DNA of 64,000 nt, from NCBI GenBank assembly GCA_943737045.1, contig CALSFV010000301.1, positions 310,001 through 374,000 on the forward strand, given 5' to 3'. The stretch's first letter is position 1, and each line of letters starts with the position of its first letter. The notes beneath the pieces were generated by a model. It was not told where the DNA came from. It made no database searches and saw only the letters and a program-made list of their open reading frames with translations. The stretch is from Parapristionchus giblindavisi. Lineage: Eukaryota; Nematoda; Chromadorea; Rhabditida; Diplogasteridae. Shown here in pieces: positions 43,765 to 56,400 of this stretch. The translations under genes and the position numbers were made by a program.

Positions 43765-46700
43765 TAGCCCCTTGCTTCTGAGTGATTCCCTGGTCGAATC
43801 TGGACTAGCCCCTTGCTTCTGAGTGATTCCCTGGTCGAATCTGGGGTGGCCCCTTGCTTCTGAGTGGTTCCCTGGTCGCATCTGGGCTAGCCCCTTACTT
43901 CTGAGTGATTCCCTATTCGAATCTGGGCTAGCCCCTTGCTTCTGAGTGATTCCCTGGTCGAATCTGGGCTAGCCCCTTGCTTCTGAGTGATTCCCTGGTC
44001 GAATCTGGGCTAGCCCCTTGCTTCTGAGTGATTCCCTGGTCGAATCTGGGCTAGCCCCTTGCTTCTGAGTGATTCCCTGGTCGAATCTGGGGTAGCCCCT
44101 TGCTTCTGAGTGATTCCCTGGTCGAATCTGGACTAGCCCCTTGCTTCTGAGTGATTCCCTGGTCGAATCTGGGGTGGCCCCTTGCTTCTGAGTGGTTCCC
44201 TGGTCGCATCTGGGCTAGCCCCTTGCTTCTGAGTGATTCCCTATTCGAATCTGGGCTAGCCCCTTGCTTCTGAGTGATTCCCTGGTCGAATCTGGGCTAG
44301 CCCCTTGCTTCTGAGTGATTCCCTGGTCGAATCTGGGCTAGCCCCTTGCTTCTGAGTGATTCCCTGGTCGAATCTGGGGTAGCCCCTTGCTTCTGAGTGA
44401 TTCCCTGGTCGAATCTGGACTAGCCCCTTGCTTCTGAGTGATTCCCTGGTCGAATCTGGGGTGGCTCCTTGCTTCTGAGTGGTTCCCTGGTCGCATCTGG
44501 GCTAGCCCCTTGCTTCTGAGTGATTCCCTGGTCGAATCTGGACTAGCCCCTTGCTTCTGAGTGATTCCCTGGTCGAATCTGGGGTGGCCCCTTGCTTCTG
44601 AGTGGTTCCCTGGTCGCATCTGGGCTAGCCCCTTACTTCTGAGTGATTCCCTATTCGAATCTGGGCTAGCCCCTTGCTTCTGAGTGATTCCCTGGTCGAA
44701 TCTGGGCTAGCCCCTTGCTTCTGAGTGATTCCCTGGTCGAATCTGGGCTAGCCCCTTGCTTCTGAGTGATTCCCTGGTCGAATCTGGGCTAGCCCCTTGC
44801 TTCTGAGTGATTCCCTGGTCGAATCTGGGGTAGCCCCTTGCTTCTGAGTGATTCCCTGGTCGAATCTGGACTAGCCCCTTGCTTCTGAGTGATTCCCTGG
44901 TCGAATCTGGGGTGGCCCCTTGCTTCTGAGTGGTTCCCTGGTCGCATCTGGGCTAGCCCCTTGCTTCTGAGTGATTCCCTATTCGAATCTGGGCTAGCCC
45001 CTTGCTTCTGAGTGATTCCCTGGTCGAATCTGGGCTAGCCCCTTGCTTCTGAGTGATTCCCTGGTCGAATCTGGGCTAGCCCCTTGCTTCTGAGTGATTC
45101 CCTGGTCGAATCTGGACTAGCCCCTTGCTTCTGAGTGATTCCCTGGTCGAATCTGGGGTGGCCCCTTGCTTCTGAGTGGTTCCCTGGTCGCATCTGGGCT
45201 AGCCCCTTACTTCTGAGTGATTCCCTATTCGAATCTGGGCTAGCCCCTTGCTTCTGAGTGATTCCCTGGTCGAATCTGGGCTAGCCCCTTGCTTCTGAGT
45301 GATTCCCTGGTCGAATCTGGGCTAGCCCCTTGCTTCTGAGTGATTCCCTGGTCGAATCTGGGCTAGCCCCTTGCTTCTGAGTGATTCCCTGGTCGAATCT
45401 GGGGTAGCCCCTTGCTTCTGAGTGATTCCCTGGTCGAATCTGGACTAGCCCCTTGCTTCTGAGTGATTCCCTGGTCGAATCTGGGGTGGCTCCTTGCTTC
45501 TGAGTGGTTCCCTGGTCGCATCTGGGCTAGCCCCTTGCTTCTGAGTGATTCCCTGGTCGAATCTGGACTAGCCCCTTGCTTCTGAGTGATTCCCTGGTCG
45601 AATCTGGGGTGGCCCCTTGCTTCTGAGTGGTTCCCTGGTCGCATCTGGGCTAGCCCCTTACTTCTGAGTGATTCCCTATTCGAATCTGGGCTAGCCCCTT
45701 GCTTCTGAGTGATTCCCTGGTCGAATCTGGGCTAGCCCCTTGCTTCTGAGTGATTCCCTGGTCGAATCTGGGCTAGCCCCTTGCTTCTGAGTGATTCCCT
45801 GGTCGAATCTGGGCTAGCCCCTTGCTTCTGAGTGATTCCCTGGTCGAATCTGGGGTAGCCCCTTGCTTCTGAGTGATTCCCTGGTCGAATCTGGGGTGGC
45901 CCCTTGCTTCTGAGTGGTTCCCTGGTCGCATCTGGGCTAGCCCCTTACTTCTGAGTGATTCCCTATTCGAATCTGGGCTAGCCCCTTGCTTCTGAGTGAT
46001 TCCCTGGTCGAATCTGGGCTAGCCCCTTGCTTCTGAGTGATTCCCTGGTCGAATCTGGGCTAGCCCCTTGCTTCTGAGTGATTCCCTGGTCGAATCTGGG
46101 CTAGCCCCTTGCTTCTGAGTGATTCCCTGGTCGAATCTGGGGTAGCCCCTTGCTTCTGAGTGATTCCCTGGTCGAATCTGGACTAGCCCCTTGCTTCTGA
46201 GTGATTCCCTGGTCGAATCTGGGGTGGCTCCTTGCTTCTGAGTGGTTCCCTGGTCGCATCTGGGCTAGCCCCTTACTTCTGAGTGATTCCCTATTCGAAT
46301 CTGGGCTAGCCCCTTGCTTCTGAGTGATTCCCTGGTCGAATCTAGGCTAGCCCCTTGCTTCTGAGTGATACCCTGGTCGAATCTGGGCTAGCCCCTTACT
46401 TCTGAGTGATTCCCTGGTCGAATCTGGGCTAGCCCCTTGTTTCTGAGTGATTCCCTGGTCGAATCTGGGCTAGCCCCTTGCTTCTGAGTGATACCCTGGT
46501 CGCATCTGGGCTAGCCCCTTACTTCTGAGTGATTCCCTGGTCGAATCTGGGCTAGCCCCTTGTTTCTGAGTGATTCCCTGGTCGAATATGGGCTAGCCCC
46601 TTGTTTCTGAGTGATTCCCTGGTCGAATCTGGGCTAGCCCCTTGCTTCTGAGTGATTCCCTGGTCGAATCTGGGCTAGCCCCTTGCTTCTGAGTGATTCC

Positions 46701-49700
46701 CTGGTCGAATCTGGGCTAGCCCCTTGCTTCTGAGTGATTCCCTATTCGAATCTGGGCTAGCCCCTTGCTTCTGAGTGATTCCCTGGTCGAATCTGGGCTA
46801 GCCCCTTGCTTCTGAGTGATTCCCTGGTCGAATCTGGGCTAGCCCCTTGCTTCTGAGTGATTCCCTGGTCGAATCTGGGCAACCCCCATGCTTCTGAGTG
46901 ATTCCCTGGTCGAATCTGGGCTAGCCCCTTGCTTCTGAGTGATTCCCTGGTCGAATCTGGGCTAGCCCCTTGCTTCTGAGTGATTCCCTGGTCGAATCTG
47001 GGCTAGCCCCTTGCTTCTGAGTGATTCCCTGGTCGAATCTGGGCTAGCCCCTTGCTTCTGAGTGATACCCTGGTCGCATCTGGGCTAGCCCCTTACTTCT
47101 GAGTGATTCCCTATTCGAATCTGGGCTAGCCCCTTGCTTCTGAGTGATTCCCTGGTCGAATCTGGGGTAGCCCCTTGCTTCTGAGTGATTCCCTGGTCGA
47201 ATCTGGACTAGCCCCTTGCTTCTGAGTGATTCCCTGGTCGAATCTGGGGTGGCCCCTTGCTTCTGAGTGGTTCCCTGGTCGCATCTGGGCTAGCCCCTTG
47301 CTTCTGAGTGATTCCCTATTCGAATCTGGGCTAGCCCCTTGCTTCTGAGTGATTCCCTGGTCGAATCTGGGCTAGCCCCTTGCTTCTGAGTGATTCCCTG
47401 GTCGAATCTGGGCTAGCCCCTTGCTTCTGAGTGATTCCCTGGTCGAATCTGGGGTAGCCCCTTGCTTCTGAGTGATTCCCTGGTCGAATCTGGACTAGCC
47501 CCTTGCTTCTGAGTGATTCCCTGGTCGAATCTGGGGTGGCTCCTTGCTTCTGAGTGGTTCCCTGGTCGCATCTGGGCTAGCCCCTTACTTCTGAGTGATT
47601 CCCTATTCGAATCTGGGCTAGCCCCTTGCTTCTGAGTGATTCCCTGGTCGAATCTAGGCTAGCCCCTTGCTTCTGAGTGATACCCTGGTCGAATCTGGGC
47701 TAGCCCCTTACTTCTGAGTGATTCCCTGGTCGAATCTGGGCTAGCCCCTTGTTTCTGAGTGATTCCCTGGTCGAATCTGGGCTAGCCCCTTGCTTCTGAG
47801 TGATACCCTGGTCGCATCTGGGCTAGCCCCTTACTTCTGAGTGATTCCCTGGTCGAATCTGGGCTAGCCCCTTGTTTCTGAGTGATTCCCTGGTCGAATA
47901 TGGGCTAGCCCCTTGTTTCTGAGTGATTCCCTGGTCGAATCTGGGCTAGCCCCTTGCTTCTGAGTGATTCCCTGGTCGAATCTGGGCTAGCCCCTTGCTT
48001 CTGAGTGATTCCCTGGTCGAATCTGGGCTAGCCCCTTGCTTCTGAGTGATTCCCTATTCGAATCTGGGCTAGCCCCTTGCTTCTGAGTGATTCCCTGGTC
48101 GAATCTGGGCTAGCCCCTTGCTTCTGAGTGATTCCCTGGTCGAATCTGGGCTAGCCCCTTGCTTCTGAGTGATTCCCTGGTCGAATCTGGGCAACCCCCA
48201 TGCTTCTGAGTGATTCCCTGGTCGAATCTGGGCTAGCCCCTTGCTTCTGAGTGATTCCCTGGTCGAATCTGGGCTAGCCCCTTGCTTCTGAGTGATTCCC
48301 TGGTCGAATCTGGGCTAGCCCCTTGCTTCTGAGTGATTCCCTGGTCGAATCTGGGCTAGCCCCTTGCTTCTGAGTGATACCCTGGTCGCATCTGGGCTAG
48401 CCCCTTACTTCTGAGTGATTCCCTATTCGAATCTGGGCTAGCCCCTTGCTTCTGAGTGATTCCCTGGTCGAATCTGGGCTAGCCCCTTGCTTCTGAGTGA
48501 TTCCCTGGTCGAATCTGGGCTAGCCCCTTGCTTCTGAGTGATTCCCTGGTCGAATCTGGGCTAGCCCCTTGCTTCTGAGTGATTCCCTGGTCGAATCTGG
48601 GCTAGCCCCTTGCTTCTGAGTGATTCCCTGGTCGAATCTGGGCTAGCCCCTTGCTTCTGAGTGATTCCCTGGTCGAATCTGGGCTAGCCCCTTGCTTCTG
48701 AGTGATTCCCTGGTCGAATCTGGGCTAGCCCCTTGCTTCTGAGTGATTCCCTGGTCGAATCTGGGCTAGCCCCTTGCTTCTGAGTGATTCCCTGGTCGAA
48801 TCTGGGCTAGCCCCTTGCTTCTGAGTGATTCCCTGGTCGAATCTGGGGTAGCCCCTTGCTTCTGAGTGATTCCCTGGTCGAATCTGGGCTAGCCCCTTGC
48901 TTCTGAGTGATTCCCTGGTCGAATCTGGGGTAGCCCCTTGCTTCTGAGTGATTCCCTGGTCGAATCTGGACTAGCCCCTTGCTTCTGAGTGATTCCCTGG
49001 TCGAATCTGGGGTGGCTCCTTGCTTCTGAGTGGTTCCCTGGTCGCATCTGGGCTAGCCCCTTACTTCTGAGTGATTCCCTATTCGAATCTGGGCTAGCCC
49101 CTTGCTTCTGAGTGATTCCCTGGTCGAATCTAGGCTAGCCCCTTGCTTCTGAGTGATACCCTGGTCGAATCTGGGCTAGCCCCTTACTTCTGAGTGATTC
49201 CCTGGTCGAATCTGGGCTAGCCCCTTGTTTCTGAGTGATTCCCTGGTCGAATCTGGGCTAGCCCCTTGCTTCTGAGTGATACCCTGGTCGCATCTGGGCT
49301 AGCCCCTTACTTCTGAGTGATTCCCTGGTCGAATCTGGGCTAGCCCCTTGTTTCTGAGTGATTCCCTGGTCGAATATGGGCTAGCCCCTTGTTTCTGAGT
49401 GATTCCCTGGTCGAATCTGGGCTAGCCCCTTGCTTCTGAGTGATTCCCTGGTCGAATCTGGGCTAGCCCCTTGCTTCTGAGTGATTCCCTGGTCGAATCT
49501 GGGCTAGCCCCTTGCTTCTGAGTGATTCCCTATTCGAATCTGGGCTAGCCCCTTGCTTCTGAGTGATTCCCTGGTCGAATCTGGGCTAGCCCCTTGCTTC
49601 TGAGTGATTCCCTGGTCGAATCTGGGCTAGCCCCTTGCTTCTGAGTGATTCCCTGGTCGAATCTGGGCAACCCCCATGCTTCTGAGTGATTCCCTGGTCG

Positions 49701-49791
49701 AATCTGGGCTAGCCCCTTGCTTCTGAGTGATTCCCTGGTCGAATCTGGGCTAGCCCCTTGCTTCTGAGTGATTCCCTGGTCGAATCTGGGC
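43765..49791 (+). repeat. 6,027-bp higher-order repeat, copy 2
   Basis: Tandem second copy of 37,738-43,764, in register over its length, including the 1,025-bp sub-block (44,338 and 45,363). After 49,791 it diverges: copy 1 is followed by a GGACTAG unit where this copy has GGGCTAG. Near identity implies a recent unequal exchange or replication-slippage event. Confidence 0.85.
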
Positions 49792-50468
49792 TAGCCCCTT
49801 GCTTCTGAGTGATTCCCTGGTCGAATCTGGGCTAGCCCCTTGCTTCTGAGTGATACCCTGGTCGCATCTGGGCTAGCCCCTTACTTCTGAGTGATTCCCT
49901 ATTCGAATCTGGGCTAGCCCCTTGCTTCTGAGTGATTCCCTGGTCGAATCTGGGCTAGCCCCTTGCTTCTGAGTGATTCCCTGGTCGAATCTGGGCTAGC
50001 CCCTTGCTTCTGAGTGATTCCCTGGTCGAATCTGGGCTAGCCCCTTGCTTCTGAGTGATTCCCTGGTCGAATCTGGGCTAGCCCCTTGCTTCTGAGTGAT
50101 TCCCTGGTCGAATCTGGGCTAGCCCCTTGCTTCTGAGTGATTCCCTGGTCGAATCTGGGCTAGCCCCTTGCTTCTGAGTGATTCCCTGGTCGAATCTGGG
50201 CTAGCCCCTTGCTTCTGAGTGATTCCCTGGTCGAATCTGGGGTAGCCCCTTGCTTCTGAGTGATTCCCTGGTCGAATCTGGACTAGCCCCTTGCTTCTGA
50301 GTGATTCCCTGGTCGAATCTGGGGTGGCCCCTTGCTTCTGAGTGGTTCCCTGGTCGCATCTGGGCTAGCCCCTTACTTCTGAGTGATTCCCTATTCGAAT
50401 CTGGGCTAGCCCCTTGCTTCTGAGTGATTCCCTGGTCGAATCTGGGCTAGATCCTTGCTTCTGAGTGA

Positions 50469-53400
50469 TTTCCTATTCGAATCTGGGCTAGCCCCTTGCT
50501 TCTGAGTGATTCCCTGGTCGAATCTGGGCTAGCCCCTTGCTTCTGAGTGATTCCCTGGTCGAATCTGGGCTAGCCCCTTGCTTCTGAGTGATTCCCTGGT
50601 CGAATCTGGGCTAGCCCCTTGCTTCTGAGTGATTCCCTGGTCGAATCTGGGCTAGCCCCTTGCTTCTGAGTGATTCCCTGGTCGAATCTGGGCTAGCCCC
50701 TTGCTTCTGAGTGATTCCCTGGTCGAATCTGGGCTAGCCCCTTGCTTCTGAGTGATTCCCTGGTCGAATCTGGACTAGCCCCTTGCTTCTGAGTGATTCC
50801 CTGGTCGAATCTGGGGTGGCCCCTTGCTTCTGAGTGGTTCCCTGGTCGCATCTGGGCTAGCCCCTTACTTCTGAGTGATTCCCTATTCGAATCTGGGCTA
50901 GCCCCTTGCTTCTGAGTGATTCCCTGGTCGAATCTGGGCTAGCCCCTTGCTTCTGAGTGATTCCCTGGTCGAATCTGGGCTAGATCCTTGCTTCTGAGTG
51001 ATTCCCTGGTCGAATCTGGGCTAGCCCCTTGCTTCTGAGTGATTCCCTGGTCGAATCTGGGCTAGATCCTTGCTTCTGAGTGATTCCCTGGTCGAATCTG
51101 GGCTAGCCCCTTGCTTCTGAGTGATACCCTGTTCGAATCTCCCCTTGCTTCTGAGTGATTCCCTGGTCGAATCTGGGCTAGCCCCTTGCTTCTGAGTGAT
51201 TCCCTGGTCGAATCTGGGCTAGCCCCTTGCTTCTGAGTGATTCCCTGGTCGAATCTGGGCTAGCCCCTTGCTTCTGAGTGATTCCCTGGTCGAATCTGGG
51301 CTAGCCCCTTGCTTCTGAGTGATTCCCTGGTCGAATCTGGGCTAGCCCCTTGCTTCTGAGTGATTCCCTGGTCGAATCTGGGCTAGCCCCTTGCTTCTGA
51401 GTGATTCCCTGGTCGAATCTGGGCTAGCCCCTTGCTTCTGAGTGATTCCCTGGTCGAATCTGGGGTAGCCCCTTGCTTCTGAGTGATTCCCTGGTCGAAT
51501 CTGGACTAGCCCCTTGCTTCTGAGTGATTCCCTGGTCGAATCTGGGGTGGCCCCTTGCTTCTGAGTGGTTCCCTGGTCGCATCTGGGCTAGCCCCTTACT
51601 TCTGAGTGATTCCCTATTCGAATCTGGGCTAGCCCCTTGCTTCTGAGTGATTCCCTGGTCGAATCTGGGCTAGCCCCTTGCTTCTGAGTGATTCCCTGGT
51701 CGAATCTGGGCTAGCCCCTTGCTTCTGAGTGATTCCCTGGTCGAATCTGGGCTAGCCCCTTGCTTCTGAGTGATTCCCTGGTCGAATCTGGGCTAGCCCC
51801 TTGCTTCTGAGTGATACCCTGGTCGAATCTGGGCTAGCCCCTTGCTTCTGAGTGATTCCCTGGTCGAATCTGGGCTAGCCCCTTGTTTCTGAGTGATTCC
51901 CTGGTCGAATATGGGCTAGCCCCTTGTTTCTGAGTGATTCCCTGGTCGAATCTGGGCTAGCCCCTTGCTTCTGAGTGATTCCCTGGTCGAATCTGGGCTA
52001 GCCCCTTGCTTCTGAGTGATTCCCTGGTCGAATCTGGGCTAGCCCCTTGCTTCTGAGTGATTTCCTATTCGAATCTGGGCTAGCCCCTTGCTTCTGAGTG
52101 ATTCCCTGGTCGAATCTGGGCTAGCCCCTTGCTTCTGAGTGATTCCCTGGTCGAATCTGGGCTAGCCCATTGCTTCTGAGTGATTCCCTGGTCGAATCTG
52201 GGCAACCCCCATGCTTCTGAGTGATTCCCTGGTCGAATCTGGGCTAGCCCCTTGCTTCTGAGTGATTCCCTGGTCGAATCTGGGCTAGCCCCTTGCTTCT
52301 GAGTGATTCCCTGGTCGAATCTGGGCTAGCCCCTTGCTTCTGAGTGATTCCCTGGTCGAATCTGGGCTAGCCCCTTGCTTCTGAGTGATACCCTGGTCGC
52401 ATCTGGGCTAGCCCCTTACTTCTGAGTGATTCCCTATTCGAATCTGGGCTAGCCCCTTGCTTCTGAGTGATTCCCTGGTCGAATCTGGGCTAGCCCCTTG
52501 CTTCTGAGTGATTCCCTGGTCGAATCTGGGCTAGCCCCTTGCTTCTGAGTGATTCCCTGGTCGAATCTGGGCTAGCCCCTTGCTTCTGAGTGATTCCCTG
52601 GTCGAATCTGGGCTAGCCCCTTGCTTCTGAGTGATTCCCTGGTCGAATCTGGGCTAGCCCCTTGCTTCTGAGTGATTCCCTGGTCGAATCTGGGCTAGCC
52701 CCTTGCTTCTGAGTGATACCCTGGTCGCATCTGGGCTAGCCCCTTACTTCTGAGTGATTCCCTATTCGAATCTGGGCTAGCCCCTTGCTTCTGAGTGATT
52801 CCCTGGTCGAATCTGGGCTAGCCCCTTGCTTCTGAGTGATTCCCTGGTCGAATCTGGGCTAGCCCCTTGCTTCTGAGTGATTCCCTGGTCGAATCTGGGC
52901 TAGCCCCTTGCTTCTGAGTGATTCCCTGGTCGAATCTGGACTAGCCCCTTGCTTCTGAGTGATTCCCTGGTCGAATCTGGGCAACCCCCATGCTTCTGAG
53001 TGATTCCCTGGTCGAATCTGGGCTAGCCCCTTGCTTCTGAGTGATTCCCTGGTCGAATCTGGGCTAGCCCCTTGCTTCTGAGTGATTCCCTGGTCGAATC
53101 TGGGCTAGCCCCTTGCTTCTGAGTGATTCCCTGGTCGAATCTGGGCTAGCCCCTTGCTTCTGAGTGATACCCTGGTCGCATCTGGGCTAGCCCCTTACTT
53201 CTGAGTGATTCCCTGGTCGAATCTGGGCTAGCCCCTTGCTTCTGAGTGATTCCCTGGTCGAATCTGGGCTAGCCCCTTGCTTCTGAGTGATTCCCTGGTC
53301 GAATCTGGGCTAGCCCCTTGCTTCTGAGTGATTCCCTGGTCGAATCTGGGCTAGCCCCTTGCTTCTGAGTGATTCCCTGGTCGAATCTGGGCTAGCCCCT

Positions 53401-56400
53401 TGCTTCTGAGTGATTCCCTGGTCGAATCTGGGCTAGCCCCTTGCTTCTGAGTGATACCCTGGTCGAATCTGGGCTAGCCCCTTGCTTCTGAGTGATTCCC
53501 TGGTCGAATCTGGGCTAGCCCCTTGTTTCTGAGTGATTCCCTGGTCGAATATGGGCTAGCCCCTTGTTTCTGAGTGATTCCCTGGTCGAATCTGGGCTAG
53601 CCCCTTGCTTCTGAGTGATTCCCTGGTCGAATCTGGGCTAGCCCCTTGCTTCTGAGTGATTCCCTGGTCGAATCTGGGCTAGCCCCTTGCTTCTGAGTGA
53701 TTTCCTATTCGAATCTGGGCTAGCCCCTTGCTTCTGAGTGATTCCCTGGTCGAATCTGGGCTAGCCCCTTGCTTCTGAGTGATTCCCTGGTCGAATCTGG
53801 GCTAGCCCATTGCTTCTGAGTGATTCCCTGGTCGAATCTGGGCAACCCCCATGCTTCTGAGTGATTCCCTGGTCGAATCTGGGCTAGCCCCTTGCTTCTG
53901 AGTGATTCCCTGGTCGAATCTGGGCTAGCCCCTTGCTTCTGAGTGATTCCCTGGTCGAATCTGGGCTAGCCCCTTGCTTCTGAGTGATTCCCTGGTCGAA
54001 TCTGGGCTAGCCCCTTGCTTCTGAGTGATACCCTGGTCGCATCTGGGCTAGCCCCTTACTTCTGAGTGATTCCCTATTCGAATCTGGGCTAGCCCCTTGC
54101 TTCTGAGTGATTCCCTGGTCGAATCTGGGCTAGCCCCTTGCTTCTGAGTGATTCCCTGGTCGAATCTGGGCTAGCCCCTTGCTTCTGAGTGATTCCCTGG
54201 TCGAATCTGGGCTAGCCCCTTGCTTCTGAGTGATTCCCTGGTCGAATCTGGGCTAGCCCCTTGCTTCTGAGTGATTCCCTGGTCGAATCTGGGCTAGCCC
54301 CTTGCTTCTGAGTGATTCCCTGGTCGAATCTGGGCTAGCCCCTTGCTTCTGAGTGATACCCTGGTCGCATCTGGGCTAGCCCCTTACTTCTGAGTGATTC
54401 CCTATTCGAATCTGGGCTAGCCCCTTGCTTCTGAGTGATTCCCTGGTCGAATCTGGGCTAGCCCCTTGCTTCTGAGTGATTCCCTGGTCGAATCTGGGCT
54501 AGCCCCTTGCTTCTGAGTGATTCCCTGGTCGAATCTGGGCTAGCCCCTTGCTTCTGAGTGATTCCCTGGTCGAATCTGGACTAGCCCCTTGCTTCTGAGT
54601 GATTCCCTGGTCGAATCTGGGCAACCCCCATGCTTCTGAGTGATTCCCTGGTCGAATCTGGGCTAGCCCCTTGCTTCTGAGTGATTCCCTGGTCGAATCT
54701 GGGCTAGCCCCTTGCTTCTGAGTGATTCCCTGGTCGAATCTGGGCTAGATCCTTGCTTCTGAGTGATTCCCTGGTCGAATCTGGGCTAGCCCCTTGCTTC
54801 TGAGTGATACCCTGTTCGAATCTCCCCTTGCTTCTGAGTGATTCCCTGGTCGAATCTGGGCTAGCCCCTTGCTTCTGAGTGATTCCCTGGTCGAATCTGG
54901 GGTAGCCCCTTGCTTCTGAGTGATTCCCTGGTCGAATCTGGGGTGGCCCCTTGCTTCTGAGTGGTTCCCTGGTCGCATCTGGGCTAGCCCCTTACTTCTG
55001 AGTGATTCCCTATTCGAATCTGGGCTAGCCCCTTGCTTCTGAGTGATTCCCTGGTCGAATCTGGGCTAGCCCCTTGCTTCTGAGTGATTCCCTGGTCGAA
55101 TCTGGGCTAGCCCCTTGCTTCTGAGTGATTCCCTGGTCGAATCTGGGCTAGCCCCTTGCTTCTGAGTGATTCCCTGGTCGAATCTGGGCTAGCCCCTTGC
55201 TTCTGAGTGATACCCTGGTCGAATCTGGGCTAGCCCCTTGCTTCTGAGTGATTCCCTGGTCGAATCTGGGATAGCCCCTTGTTTCTGAGTGATTCCCTGG
55301 TCGAATATGGGCTAGCCCCTTGTTTCTGAGTGATTCCCTGGTCGAATCTGGGCTAGCCCCTTGCTTCTGAGTGATTCCCTGGTCGAATCTGGGCTAGCCC
55401 CTTGCTTCTGAGTGATTCCCTGGTCGAATCTGGGCTAGCCCCTTGCTTCTGAGTGATTTCCTATTCGAATCTGGGCTAGCCCCTTGCTTCTGAGTGATTC
55501 CCTGGTCGAATCTGGGCTAGCCCCTTGCTTCTGAGTGATTCCCTGGTCGAATCTGGGCTAGCCCATTGCTTCTGAGTGATTCCCTGGTCGAATCTGGGCA
55601 ACCCCCATGCTTCTGAGTGATTCCCTGGTCGAATCTGGGCTAGCCCCTTGCTTCTGAGTGATTCCCTGGTCGAATCTGGGCTAGCCCCTTGCTTCTGAGT
55701 GATTCCCTGGTCGAATCTGGGCTAGCCCCTTGCTTCTGAGTGATTCCCTGGTCGAATCTGGGCTAGCCCCTTGCTTCTGAGTGATACCCTGGTCGCATCT
55801 GGGCTAGCCCCTTACTTCTGAGTGATTCCCTGGTCGCATCTGGGCTAGCCCCTTACTTCTGAGTGATTCCCTATTCGAATCTGGGCTAGCCCCTTGCTTC
55901 TGAGTGATTCCCTGGTCGAATCTGGGCTAGCCCCTTGCTTCTGAGTGATTCCCTGGTCGAATCTGGGCTAGCCCCTTGCTTCTGAGTGATTCCCTGGTCG
56001 AATCTGGGCTAGCCCCTTGCTTCTGAGTGATTCCCTGGTCGAATCTGGGCTAGCCCCTTGCTTCTGAGTGATTCCCTGGTCGAATCTGGGCTAGCCCCTT
56101 GCTTCTGAGTGATTCCCTGGTCGAATCTGGGCTAGCCCCTTGCTTCTGAGTGATACCCTGGTCGCATCTGGGCTAGCCCCTTACTTCTGAGTGATTCCCT
56201 ATTCGAATCTGGGCTAGCCCCTTGCTTCTGAGTGATTCCCTGGTCGAATCTGGGCTAGCCCCTTGCTTCTGAGTGATTCCCTGGTCGAATCTGGGCTAGC
56301 CCCTTGCTTCTGAGTGATTCCCTGGTCGAATCTGGGCTAGCCCCTTGCTTCTGAGTGATTCCCTGGTCGAATCTGGACTAGCCCCTTGCTTCTGAGTGAT

